A stretch of 64,000 bases of DNA from Chitinophagaceae bacterium (lineage in GTDB: Bacteria > Bacteroidota > Bacteroidia > Chitinophagales > Chitinophagaceae), in the NCBI GenBank assembly GCA_019638615.1, contig JAHBTL010000033.1, forward strand, positions 19,789 to 83,788, in the 5' to 3' direction. Below are positions 28,393-36,761 of this stretch, piece by piece (the stretch's first letter is position 1; the number at the start of each line of letters is the position of its first letter). The notes beneath the pieces are model-generated. The model saw nothing but the letters and a program-made list of their open reading frames with translations, searched no databases and was not told the origin of the DNA. The translations under genes and the position numbers were made by a program.

Positions 28393-30636
28393 ATGGGACA
28401 TTTACCAAAATTAATCGCTGATCTTGCGCTCATATTGGGTGCAGGGGCTATTACCACTTTATTGTTCCGTAGGTTAAAACAGCCGCTGGTATTAGGTTAT
28501 ATCATCGCCGGCTTTCTCGTAGGCCCCCATGTATCGGTAATTCCTACGGTAATTGACGAGCAGAATGTTAAAATACTGGCTGAGATCGGCGTTATTTTTT
28601 TGTTGTTCAGCCTGGGTCTTGAATTCAGCTTTAAAAAACTGCTGAGAGTAGGGGGGGCGGCTTCCATTACCGCCATTGTTGAAATTGGCGCCATACTTAT
28701 ACTGGGCTATTTGGTAGGGCGGTGGATGGGTTGGTCGGATATGGATAGCATGTTTTTAGGAGGGTTACTGGCAAGCTCTTCTACCACCATTATTATCCGT
28801 GCATTTGATGAACTGGGTGTAAAGCGCCAGCAATTTGCAGGCATTGTATTTGGTGTGTTGATAGTGGAAGATATAGTGGTGATCCTCCTGATGGTATTGT
28901 TGTCGACCGTGGCGGTAACCAACCAGTTTGACGGGGCTACCCTGATCTCTTCCAGCCTGAAACTGCTTTTCTTTTTAACGGTTTGGTTCATAACGGGGAT
29001 TTTTTTGTTGCCTACCTTTTTACGAAGAGCAAAAAAACTGCTCGACGAAGAAACATTGCTGATCCTTTCGATAGGGCTTTGCCTGGGTATGGTGGTACTG
29101 GCCACGCAAATCGGCTTTTCGGCCGAATTAGGAGCTTTTGTTATGGGGTCCATTCTTGCAGAAACGACTTCTGCCGAAAAAATAGAGCATCTGCTTAAAC
29201 CGGTAAAAGATCTTTTTGGAGCCGTATTTTTTGTTTCTGTAGGAATGCTGATCGATCCCGCATCGATGGTGGAGCATAAATGGGCCATTTTATGGGTTAC
29301 GCTGCTTACTATTTTCGGTAAAATGGGCAGCACGACGATCGGGGCATTGTTATCGGGCCAACCGCTGAAGCAATCGCTGCAGGTAGGCATGAGCATGGCG
29401 CAGATTGGTGAGTTTGCTTTTATCGTTGCTACCCTGGGCATTACGCTGGGAGTTACCAGCGACTTTCTTTTTCCCGTAGCGGTGGGCGCTTCTGCTATTA
29501 CCACTTTTACAACACCGTATTTCATAAAGATGTCCGAGCCTTTTTACAATTTTCTCAGCAAAATATTACCGGCTAAGTTTATAAATTCACTTAACAGGTA
29601 TTCTTCGGGCGCACAAAATATACAGGCAGAAAGTGAGTGGAAAATTGTTTTAAAGACGTATGCAATGATTGTTCTCACCAATGCCATTATTATAGTGGCG
29701 ATGGTAATGCTTTCTTTTACATTCCTGCTGCCTTTTTTGCGGGAGAAGACGGACAATGAAGTGTTGAGTAAGATCATTGTGCTGATCGTAACTTTTGCAG
29801 CGTGCGCTCCTTTTTTCTGGGCATTGATGGCCCGCAAACCCAACAATTCTGCCTATAAAACACTTTGGCTGGATGCAAAGTATAATAAAGGTCCATTGGT
29901 TGTACTTGAAATACTGAGAGTATTGATAGCTGTGCTGGTAGTGGGTTTTATGGTAGACCGTTTGTATTCGGGGCTGATCGCTTTTGTGGTGGTGACGCCG
30001 GTGGCGATTATTGTACTGGTGGTTTTTTCCAAAAAAATACAGGATTTTTACAACCGCATCCACAGCCGCTTTCTGGACAACCTGCACGAGCGGGAAAGAG
30101 AAGCCGAAAATGTGAATGGCGATCCCAATGCGGCGCTCTCGCCCTGGGACGCGCACCTGGCGGATTTTGAAGTGTACCAGAATGCGCCATTCATTGGCGT
30201 TCCTTTACAGGATCTTTCGTGGCGTGAAAAATACGGTATCAATATCGCGTTTATTAAAAGAGGAGAGAAGATCATTTACGCGCCCAGCGCAAAAGAAAAG
30301 CTGTACCCGATGGACGAACTGGGTATTATTGGCACCGACCAGCAACTGAAACAGTTCAAGCCGGTAATGGATGCCATCGAAGAGCCACCCGGAACACAGG
30401 CGGAAGACACGGATAACATTGCCTTGCAGAAAATAGTGGTGGATGAGCATACCTTGTTAAAAGGAATGACGATCAGGCAGTCGGGCATCCGGGAAAAAAC
30501 AAGCGGACTGGTTGTAGGAATAGAAAGAGACGGAAAACGCATCTTGAATCCCGATTCGCATACCGTGCTGGAGTGGAATGATGTGATATGGATAGTAGGA
30601 GACAGGAGAAAGATACAGGAGCTTGTGAAGGATTAA
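28393..30636 (+). CDS. CPA2-type monovalent cation:proton antiporter with TrkA-C domain
   Basis: This 747-residue membrane protein has an N-terminal Na/H exchanger domain (about 1-385) with VLGYIIAGFLVGPHV, IGVIFLLFSLGLEFS, GGLLASSSTTIIIRAF and MSMAQIGEFAFIVATLGI, typical of KefB/KefC/GerN-like CPA2 proteins. A second group of membrane helices (about 420-560) follows, then a cytoplasmic tail with a TrkA-C-like domain (about 665-745: LLKGMTIRQSGIREKTSGLVV, WNDVIWIVGDRRKIQELV). I see no TrkA-N Rossmann domain, so it differs from glutathione-gated KefC. It likely exchanges K+ or Na+ for H+. Confidence 0.93.
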   Translation: MGHLPKLIADLALILGAGAITTLLFRRLKQPLVLGYIIAGFLVGPHVSVIPTVIDEQNVKILAEIGVIFLLFSLGLEFSFKKLLRVGGAASITAIVEIGAILILGYLVGRWMGWSDMDSMFLGGLLASSSTTIIIRAFDELGVKRQQFAGIVFGVLIVEDIVVILLMVLLSTVAVTNQFDGATLISSSLKLLFFLTVWFITGIFLLPTFLRRAKKLLDEETLLILSIGLCLGMVVLATQIGFSAELGAFVMGSILAETTSAEKIEHLLKPVKDLFGAVFFVSVGMLIDPASMVEHKWAILWVTLLTIFGKMGSTTIGALLSGQPLKQSLQVGMSMAQIGEFAFIVATLGITLGVTSDFLFPVAVGASAITTFTTPYFIKMSEPFYNFLSKILPAKFINSLNRYSSGAQNIQAESEWKIVLKTYAMIVLTNAIIIVAMVMLSFTFLLPFLREKTDNEVLSKIIVLIVTFAACAPFFWALMARKPNNSAYKTLWLDAKYNKGPLVVLEILRVLIAVLVVGFMVDRLYSGLIAFVVVTPVAIIVLVVFSKKIQDFYNRIHSRFLDNLHEREREAENVNGDPNAALSPWDAHLADFEVYQNAPFIGVPLQDLSWREKYGINIAFIKRGEKIIYAPSAKEKLYPMDELGIIGTDQQLKQFKPVMDAIEEPPGTQAEDTDNIALQKIVVDEHTLLKGMTIRQSGIREKTSGLVVGIERDGKRILNPDSHTVLEWNDVIWIVGDRRKIQELVKD

Positions 30637-30834
30637 AGATAATTGCTGATTGCTGATGTAAGCTATGAGCCGTCAGCTATGGGCTATCAGCTTTCAGCCG
30701 TCAGCTTCGTACAATTGATGATTGACGGTTGACAATTGATGACACTGCAACCTGTAACTTGCAACCTGTAACCTGTAACAAAGGTATAAGGTATACAGTG
30801 TTATATCTTTACCGGCAGCTCAAAGAAGAATACA
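30637..30834. repeat. Composite short-word intergenic repeat, locus 2
   Basis: Contains the 32-nt string 30675-30706, identical to 37905-37936. It also holds ACAATTGATG/TTGACAATTG words, three CCTGTAAC units, and AACAAAGGTATAAGGTATA, which recurs as AACAAAGGTGTAAGGTATA at about 38342-38360. It lies between two plus-strand genes. No promoter with an exact TAnnTTTG is visible. Confidence 0.8.
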
Positions 30835-32316
30835 ATGAAATTTGTAAAACATCTTATTCATCTTGTTATTTGTCTCCTGGTTTCGCCGATGATATATGCG
30901 CAGCAAAAGCCCAATATTATTTACATTCTTGCTGATGATCTTGGGTATGGAGATGTAAACTGTTTGAATGCGGATTCGAAAATTCGTACGCAGCATATAG
31001 ACAGGATGGCGGCGGAAGGGATGATGTTCACGGATGCGCATAGCAATTCCGCGGTATGTACGCCCACGCGCTATGGCATACTCACTGGCAGGTACGCATG
31101 GCGGACAAGATTGCAAAACGGTGTGTTGTGGGGATATGATACCATGCTGATAAACAATAGCAGGACCACTTTGGCTTCCTTATTAAAACGCAACGGGTAT
31201 CGTACCGGCTGTATCGGCAAATGGCATCTGGGGCTTGACTGGCAAAAGGATGCCCGGGGTGTATTTGATTTTTTCCAACCTGTAGCCAATGGACCTTTGC
31301 AGGTTGGATTTGATTATTTCTATGGTATACCTGCCTCACTGGATATGCAACCCTATTTTTATATAGAAAACAACAGGGTTACAGCAACTGTTGCCGACAG
31401 CACATCGGGAAATACAGGCAAAGGATTCTGGCGGGCAGGGCCTGCCGGAAATGATTTCAGGCAGGAAGAAGTGCTGGAAAGGATCACGGATAAGGCGGTA
31501 GACTATATTGCAAGAGAAGCCCGGTCTGGTAAACCGTTTTTCCTGTATTTCGCGCTTACTTCGCCGCACACACCTATACTGCCCTCGGCGCCTTACCAGG
31601 GAAAGTCAGGCACAAACGCGTATGGAGATTTTGTATTGATGACGGATGCGATGGTAGGTAAGATACTGGACGCGGTGAAGGCGGCAGGCATTGAGCAAAA
31701 TACGCTCCTTGTTTTTACCAGCGATAATGGCTGTTCTCCCTCGGCAGACTTTAAAGAACTGGCTGCTGCCGGTCACAATCCAAGCTATATTTACAAGGGG
31801 GCAAAAGCCGATATATTTGAAGGCGGACATCGCATACCCTTTATCGTCAGATGGCCCGGAAAAGTAAAAGGGGGGTCGCATACTTCTGCAACCATTTGCC
31901 TCACAGATTTTATGGCAACCCTTGCGGATATGCTTCAGCAGCCTTTAAGAGATGATGAAGGTGAAGACAGCTTCAGCCTGTTGCCTTTGTTGCTGCAAAA
32001 GAATGGTTATAAAAGAATGAGTATCATTCATCATTCCATTGACGGAAATTTTTCTGTCAGGAAAAACAACTGGAAACTGGTTTTTGCACACGGCTCCGGT
32101 GGCTGGAGCGCGCCCACCGAAAAAGAAGCAAAAGCGCAAGGTTTACCCGGCTTGCAGTTGTATAATTTAAAAACGGATATCAAAGAAAGGAACAACGTGG
32201 CCGCGGATCATGTTCCTGTTGTAAAAGAATTATCGGCAATGGCCAATGCCATCATTGAAAATGGCAGGTCAACCGAAGGAATCAAACAACGGAATGATGT
32301 TGAAGTAAGGCAATAG
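30835..32316 (+). CDS. Arylsulfatase (S1 family), secreted
   Basis: The 493-residue protein has a signal peptide ending MIYAQ, with no lipobox Cys. The sulfatase core is present: NIIYILADDLGYGDVNC (metal-binding Asp pair), SNSAVCTPTRYGILTGRY with Cys75 of the C-x-P-x-R signature that becomes formylglycine, IGKWHLGLDW, TSPHTPILPS, VFTSDNGCSP (metal ligands), and FEGGHRIPFIVRWPGKVKGG. It hydrolyses sulfate esters in the periplasm. The gene stands alone, about 9 kb from the SusCD-sulfatase operon that encodes a formylglycine-generating enzyme, which may mature it. The substrate is unknown. Confidence 0.95.
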   Translation: MKFVKHLIHLVICLLVSPMIYAQQKPNIIYILADDLGYGDVNCLNADSKIRTQHIDRMAAEGMMFTDAHSNSAVCTPTRYGILTGRYAWRTRLQNGVLWGYDTMLINNSRTTLASLLKRNGYRTGCIGKWHLGLDWQKDARGVFDFFQPVANGPLQVGFDYFYGIPASLDMQPYFYIENNRVTATVADSTSGNTGKGFWRAGPAGNDFRQEEVLERITDKAVDYIAREARSGKPFFLYFALTSPHTPILPSAPYQGKSGTNAYGDFVLMTDAMVGKILDAVKAAGIEQNTLLVFTSDNGCSPSADFKELAAAGHNPSYIYKGAKADIFEGGHRIPFIVRWPGKVKGGSHTSATICLTDFMATLADMLQQPLRDDEGEDSFSLLPLLLQKNGYKRMSIIHHSIDGNFSVRKNNWKLVFAHGSGGWSAPTEKEAKAQGLPGLQLYNLKTDIKERNNVAADHVPVVKELSAMANAIIENGRSTEGIKQRNDVEVRQ

Positions 32317-32466
32317 TTTACGGCTATCGGCATTCAGCGATCAGCTATGGGCTGTGAGCTTTCGGCAATGGATGTCAATTTAGCCCGAACTTGTACCTCA
32401 TCTCAAATATCGAATCTCAAATTTCAAATTCAAATAACCTGACGGCTCACGGCTGATAGCTGACAG
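32317..32466. repeat. Composite short-word intergenic repeat, locus 3
   Basis: Lies between convergent sulfatase and MFS genes. It shows CAGCTATGGGCTGTGAGCTT (a variant of the 32-nt word), AATCTCAAATTTCAAATTC, and GCTGATAGCTGACAGCT (32452-32468), the last shared exactly with 50552-50568 and touching the MFS stop codon. Confidence 0.75.
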
Positions 32467-33720
32467 CTAATATTCCAGCTTCCTCAATTCAGGCGCTTTA
32501 AACCAGGTGGTTACGGCAACAATGAATGTCATGCATCCGCCAAAAACTACTGAGGGTACAACGTTCATCAATTTGGCGGTTAAGCCGCTTTCAAATTGTC
32601 CCAGCTCATTGCTGGAATTTACAAACATCGAGTTTACGCTCATTACCCTTCCTTTCATTGCATCAGGCGTGCGCAACTGCATAATAGTGCCGCGGATGAC
32701 CACGCTGATGCCATCAAGAATGCCACTCAGCATTAAGGCAACGAATGAAAGCAAAAACCACCTGGACAAAGCGAATATTATAATGCAAATGCCAAACCCG
32801 CTAACGGCAATGATCAACCGTCGGCCTTGTTGTTTGCGCATAGGGAAAAACGTGAGCAGCAATACACTGCAGATAGCGCCCATGTCGGAAGCCCCGTTCA
32901 ATATCCCGAATCCTTCGGGCCCAACTTTCAGAATATCGCTTGCATACACAGGCACCATGGCTACGGCGCCTCCAAAGAAAACAGCAAACATATCCAGCGA
33001 AATGGCGCCCAGCAGGTCTTTGGTTTTGAATACGAAATTCAATCCTTCCTTCACACTTTCCCAGGTTTTCTTTTCTGTGTTGCCTGCTACAGGGGGCCTG
33101 GAATGAAGCCTGCCAAGCGCTATCAAACCCAAAAAGATCCCGCAGCAAATAACCACCAGGGTGCCGGTATTACCCAGCATGGCTATGCAAAATCCACCCA
33201 TTGCATGTCCCGACACGGAAGCGGTCAGCCAGGCTCCCTGGTTCCAGGTAGTTGCGTTCTGCAATGCTTTGCGCGGCACAATCAGCGCCAGGAGCACATT
33301 AAAGGTAGGGCCGGCAAAAGCCCTGATGATGCCGGTACAAAAGATAACCGAATAGATAGCGCCGGCTATCCAGTGGTTGCTAAGATGGGCTTGCGTATAT
33401 TTTGTAGAAAGAAGGGTGAGGATAACAGCTGCACACAAATAGAGCGATATGCCGGTAAGCAGCAGCTTTCGTTTTTCGCTGATATCGATTACATGTCCTG
33501 CATACAGGGCCAGCGTAAGCGCGGGAATGACTTCTGATAACCCGATGAGGCCAATAGCGAATGGAGCGTTGGTTAGTTTATAGATCCACCAGCCCACCAG
33601 TGTGCTCATCATGCGCAGCGAAAAAATGAATAAAAACCTCCCGGCTACCAGGTTCCGGAATTCCGGTATCCTGATGGCTTCAAAAGGACTGTCCGGCCTG
33701 GGAAATGTTTGTGGTTCCAT
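32467..33720 (-). CDS. Major facilitator superfamily transporter
   Basis: The 417-residue protein has about 12 hydrophobic segments. The signatures are FLFIFSLRMMSTLVGWWIYKLT near the N-terminus, ALYAGHVIDISEKRKLLLTG (the loop 2-3 MFS motif, G-x-x-x-D-x-x-x-R/K), a central hydrophilic loop (RPPVAGNTEKKTWESVKEGL), and a C-terminal half with DISVVIRGTIMQLRTP-like DHA3 features. It resembles the multidrug or siderophore export subgroup (DHA3). It starts 10 nt past the deoxynucleoside kinase stop and is probably co-transcribed with it; the substrate is unknown. Confidence 0.88.
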   Translation of the reverse strand: MEPQTFPRPDSPFEAIRIPEFRNLVAGRFLFIFSLRMMSTLVGWWIYKLTNAPFAIGLIGLSEVIPALTLALYAGHVIDISEKRKLLLTGISLYLCAAVILTLLSTKYTQAHLSNHWIAGAIYSVIFCTGIIRAFAGPTFNVLLALIVPRKALQNATTWNQGAWLTASVSGHAMGGFCIAMLGNTGTLVVICCGIFLGLIALGRLHSRPPVAGNTEKKTWESVKEGLNFVFKTKDLLGAISLDMFAVFFGGAVAMVPVYASDILKVGPEGFGILNGASDMGAICSVLLLTFFPMRKQQGRRLIIAVSGFGICIIIFALSRWFLLSFVALMLSGILDGISVVIRGTIMQLRTPDAMKGRVMSVNSMFVNSSNELGQFESGLTAKLMNVVPSVVFGGCMTFIVAVTTWFKAPELRKLEY

Positions 33721-33730
33721 CGCAACTTCT

Positions 33731-34366
33731 TTAACCGGGCAATGCTATAAAATGTTGTCCCGATTCGTAATCTTTTTCAAGCGCCTCGATAATTGTTTTA
33801 AGGTGCGCGTCATTACCCAAAAAATCAGCATTGGTTGCATCAACATACAGTGTTTTTACATTGTGTTGCTTTATATAGCTGGTATAGGTTTGCTGTATGT
33901 TGAAGAGGTATTCATCGGGGATTGCCTGCTCATACACCCGGCCGCGCTTGCGGATATTCGCCTGCAGGCTGCTCACCGGTTTGTGCAGATAAATAAGTAT
34001 ATCCGGCTGAATGAGCTGCTGGTGAATAATATCGAACAGGCGTTGGTACAATAAAAACTCTTCTTCGGGCAGGTTTACCCTGGCAAACAACAAACATTTT
34101 GTAAAAAGATAATCTGAAATGGTGATGCTTTGAAAGAGATCTTTGGTATGTACCAGGTCTTTAAGCTGCTTGTATCTTTCCGCCATAAAAAATAACTCCA
34201 GCGGAAAGGCGTTCTGCTTTGGGTTTTCATAGAATTTGGGTAAAAAAGGGTTATCGGCAAACTGCTCCAGTATAATGCGCGCATTGTAGTGTTTTGACAA
34301 AAGATGAGCGAGCGTTGTTTTGCCGGCACCAATATTGCCTTCAATGGTAATGAAATGATAATTCAT
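33731..34366 (-). CDS. Deoxynucleoside kinase
   Basis: The 211-residue protein has a P-loop IEGNIGAGKTTLAHLL at residues 7-22, EQFADNPFLPKFYENP, LFFMAERYKQL, the LID-type segment QPDILIYLHKPVSSLQANIRKRGR with Arg-rich catalytic residues, and YLFNIQQTYTSYI. It phosphorylates deoxynucleosides (dA/dG/dC type) for salvage. It is the first gene of a two-gene minus-strand unit with the MFS gene. Confidence 0.92.
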   Translation of the reverse strand: MNYHFITIEGNIGAGKTTLAHLLSKHYNARIILEQFADNPFLPKFYENPKQNAFPLELFFMAERYKQLKDLVHTKDLFQSITISDYLFTKCLLFARVNLPEEEFLLYQRLFDIIHQQLIQPDILIYLHKPVSSLQANIRKRGRVYEQAIPDEYLFNIQQTYTSYIKQHNVKTLYVDATNADFLGNDAHLKTIIEALEKDYESGQHFIALPG

Positions 34367-34376
34367 AAAACAGGGT

Positions 34377-34404
34377 CAAACTTAAACAACCCTTTTAAAA
34401 CAAA
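34377..34404 (-). promoter_or_regulatory. Promoter of the deoxynucleoside kinase gene
   Basis: On the minus strand TTTG (34404-34401) is followed by 16 nt and then TAAGTTTG (34384-34377), which ends 10 nt before the ATG. The leader would be only a few nucleotides long. Confidence 0.55.
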
Positions 34405-34420
34405 TAAAAAGGGTTATGCA

Positions 34421-34906
34421 CTAATTGTCCAGCTTTTTAACTTCCAGGGAGTCAGGGCATTCATTTAACAACACCTGTATGCTTTTTTTTAGTACCGGAT
34501 GCACGTAACCGGCAGCGATCTCATTAAGGGGTTCAAGGGCAAATCTTCTTTGCGGTAAGGCCGGGTGAGGAATGGTTAAGTCCGGCTCATTGACAACCGC
34601 ATTATTATAGAATAAAATATCTATATCAATGATCCGGGGGCCATATCTCTCTTTGCGGAGACGCCCCATTTTATTTTCGATAGAAAGTACCGCCTGTAAT
34701 AATTGTTCTGCTGAAAGGGAAGTTGCTATCAGTAATGCCTGGTTTAAAAAGGACTCCTGATCCGTTTTTCCCCAGGCGGCAGTTTCGTATAGATGAGAAA
34801 CAGCTACCAGTTGCCCACACGCTTTTTCAATATGTTTGACCGCATTTTCCAGGTTTTTATAGCGGTTCCCGGTATTGCCGCCTATCAGCAAATATGCTTT
34901 ATTCAT
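34421..34906 (-). CDS. folK: 2-amino-4-hydroxy-6-hydroxymethyldihydropteridine diphosphokinase
   Basis: At 161 residues this is the usual length. HPPK motifs are seen: AYLLIGGNTGNRYKNLENAV, HLYETAAWGKTDQESFLNQAL, LLQAVLSIENKMGRLRKERYGPRIIDIDILFY (in segments) with the catalytic DID, and LTIPHPALPQRRFALEPLNEI. It transfers pyrophosphate from ATP to the pterin in folate synthesis. It is divergent from sppA; GATATTTG at 34937-34930 (minus strand) is a 7-of-8 match to the -7 box. Confidence 0.96.
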   Translation of the reverse strand: MNKAYLLIGGNTGNRYKNLENAVKHIEKACGQLVAVSHLYETAAWGKTDQESFLNQALLIATSLSAEQLLQAVLSIENKMGRLRKERYGPRIIDIDILFYNNAVVNEPDLTIPHPALPQRRFALEPLNEIAAGYVHPVLKKSIQVLLNECPDSLEVKKLDN

Positions 34907-34939
34907 GGATAGTACGTAATTTCCCGGCGCAAATATCTC

Positions 34940-34947
34940 TATTTTTG
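34940..34947 (+). promoter_or_regulatory. -7 box of sppA
   Basis: TATTTTTG, an exact TAnnTTTG match, 18 nt before the GTG at 34966. It overlaps the divergent folK promoter and rules out the longer frame beginning at 34894. Confidence 0.55.
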
Positions 34948-34965
34948 TACATTAAATTTTTATAC

Positions 34966-36723
34966 GTGAGGAGTTTCCTTAAGTTTTTCTTTGCAGCCTT
35001 ACTGGCATTGTTCATTTTTACTGCACTTGGTTTTTTAATACTGGTTGGAGTAGCAGGAATGTTTGCCGGTTCAGAAAAAACACCTGTCGCATCCAAATCA
35101 GTACTGTATATCGATCTTTCAACGGGCTTTAGTGACCGGAAGTCTGACAATACTTTTGCACAGCTCACCGGCGATAACGATGCGGCAAGCCTTCCTTTAT
35201 ACGATGTGGTACGATTGATTGAACACGCTGCATCCGATTCGGCAATACGGGGCATATACATTAAAAGCAATGACAATGCCAATGGCTTTGCTGCAAGCGA
35301 AGAGCTGCGAAATGCGTTGCTCGGGTTTAAAAAAAGCAACAAGTTCATCATCGCCTATGGCGATGTGATATCGCAAAAGGCGTATTATGTTGCGAATGTT
35401 GCCGATAAAATTTATTGTAATCCCAAAGGTTCATTAGACTGGAAGGGGTTCGCTTCGCAACTCTTTTTTATAAAAAATACATTGAAAGAGCTGCAGGTAG
35501 AGCCCCAGATATTTTATGCGGGCAAGTTTAAAAGCGCTACGGAGCCTCTGCGTGAAGAAAAAATGACGGATGCCAACAGGTTACAAACCAGCGTATGGTT
35601 GGGCGATTTGTATACCAACTTTTTATTGAGTGCAGCCGAAACCAGGAAGCTGGACACCGCTCAACTGCATACTTATGCGAATAGTTTGGCTGTACAAACT
35701 GCTTCGGATGCTGTTAAATACAACCTGATTGACGGTACCAGGTACGACGATGAAGTGAAGGAAGAACTCCGGTCAAGGCTTGGTATAGGAAAGGACGATA
35801 AGATCAATTTTGTGCAGTTGGGAAGTTATGCCGATGCCGTATCGCTCAGCAAATACAATAAGGATAAAATTGCAATAGTGTATGCAGAAGGTGATATTGT
35901 GTACGGAAAAGGAGAGCAGGGGCAGGTAGGATCGGATGAATTCAGAACCTTGTTCGCAAAATTACGTACCGATAAAAGTATAAAAGGAGTTGTGCTTCGT
36001 ATCAATTCTCCCGGTGGCAGCGCGTTAGCGAGCGAAATAATATGGAGAGAAGGGGAACTGATTAAAAAGAGTGGAAAACCCCTGGTGGTTTCGATGGGTG
36101 ATGTGGCTGCCAGCGGCGGTTATTATATTGCGGCGCCTGCTGATAGTATTTTTGCCCAGCCCAATACCATTACCGGGTCCATCGGCGTATTTGGCATTAT
36201 TCCCAACCTGCAAAGCTTTTTTAAAAATAAGCTGGGTATCACTTTCGATGAAGTAAAAACAGCCGATAACGCCAGCTTCGGCTCTGTTGCCCGTCCGCTT
36301 ACCGATATGGAAAAAATAATCGTTCAGCGTGAGATTGATACCATTTACCACGATTTTAAAACCCGTGTTTCAGATGGCAGAAGAAAGGACATGGAATATG
36401 TTGACAGTATTGCGCAGGGAAGGGTTTGGACAGGCGAGCGTGCTTTGGAAATAGGCCTGGTTGACCAGTTGGGAGGGTTGAACGATGCCATTGCCTGTGC
36501 CGCCAGGATAGCAAAAATTACCGACTACAGTTTGAGGGAATACCCGCAGCCTAAAACCCTGCTTGATATGCTGAAGAGCAGTTATGGAAAGAATGTTAAA
36601 ACCAAAGCTATTAAAGAAGAACTCGGCAATGAAGGTTTTATGTTGTTTGAGCAGATAAAACGCGCAAAATCAATGGTAGGAACAGTACAGGCAAGATTGC
36701 CTTACGATATCATAGTAGAATAA
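34966..36723 (+). CDS. sppA: Signal peptide peptidase SppA, 67K type
   Basis: The protein has about 585 residues from the GTG at 34966, encoding (M)RSFLKFFFAALLALFIF, a single N-terminal membrane anchor. Two tandem S49/ClpP-fold halves follow. The first carries GIYIKSNDNANG and the catalytic-Lys region VISQKAYYVANVADKIYCNP. The second has VVLRINSPGGSALASEIIWRE, and VVSMGDVAASGGYYIAAPAD with the nucleophile Ser, then TGSIGVFGIIPNLQ. It degrades cleaved signal peptides in the inner membrane. The longer open frame from 34894 overlaps folK and its promoter and is not used. Confidence 0.95.
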   Translation: MRSFLKFFFAALLALFIFTALGFLILVGVAGMFAGSEKTPVASKSVLYIDLSTGFSDRKSDNTFAQLTGDNDAASLPLYDVVRLIEHAASDSAIRGIYIKSNDNANGFAASEELRNALLGFKKSNKFIIAYGDVISQKAYYVANVADKIYCNPKGSLDWKGFASQLFFIKNTLKELQVEPQIFYAGKFKSATEPLREEKMTDANRLQTSVWLGDLYTNFLLSAAETRKLDTAQLHTYANSLAVQTASDAVKYNLIDGTRYDDEVKEELRSRLGIGKDDKINFVQLGSYADAVSLSKYNKDKIAIVYAEGDIVYGKGEQGQVGSDEFRTLFAKLRTDKSIKGVVLRINSPGGSALASEIIWREGELIKKSGKPLVVSMGDVAASGGYYIAAPADSIFAQPNTITGSIGVFGIIPNLQSFFKNKLGITFDEVKTADNASFGSVARPLTDMEKIIVQREIDTIYHDFKTRVSDGRRKDMEYVDSIAQGRVWTGERALEIGLVDQLGGLNDAIACAARIAKITDYSLREYPQPKTLLDMLKSSYGKNVKTKAIKEELGNEGFMLFEQIKRAKSMVGTVQARLPYDIIVE

Positions 36724-36734
36724 CCGTATTCCTC

Positions 36735-36742
36735 TACCTTTG
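36735..36742 (+). promoter_or_regulatory. -7 box of the ABC-2 permease gene
   Basis: TACCTTTG followed by CTGC, an exact match, 20 nt before the ATG at 36762. No clear -33 element is present. Confidence 0.5.
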
Positions 36743-36761
36743 CTGCGGAAAAAAATATTGC

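Noticed and set aside
28707-29525. A 272-codon minus-strand frame opposite the antiporter gene
   Set aside because: Low-complexity Ser/Thr/Ile/Asn-rich translation, typical of the antisense of a membrane protein; no domain and no promoter.
32507-33537. Two long plus-strand frames opposite the MFS gene
   Set aside because: They are shadows of the MFS frame, which has the expected helices and motifs.
34894-34965. ATG at 34894 as the sppA start
   Set aside because: It overlaps folK and lies upstream of the predicted -7 box. The GTG at 34966 begins the membrane anchor directly.
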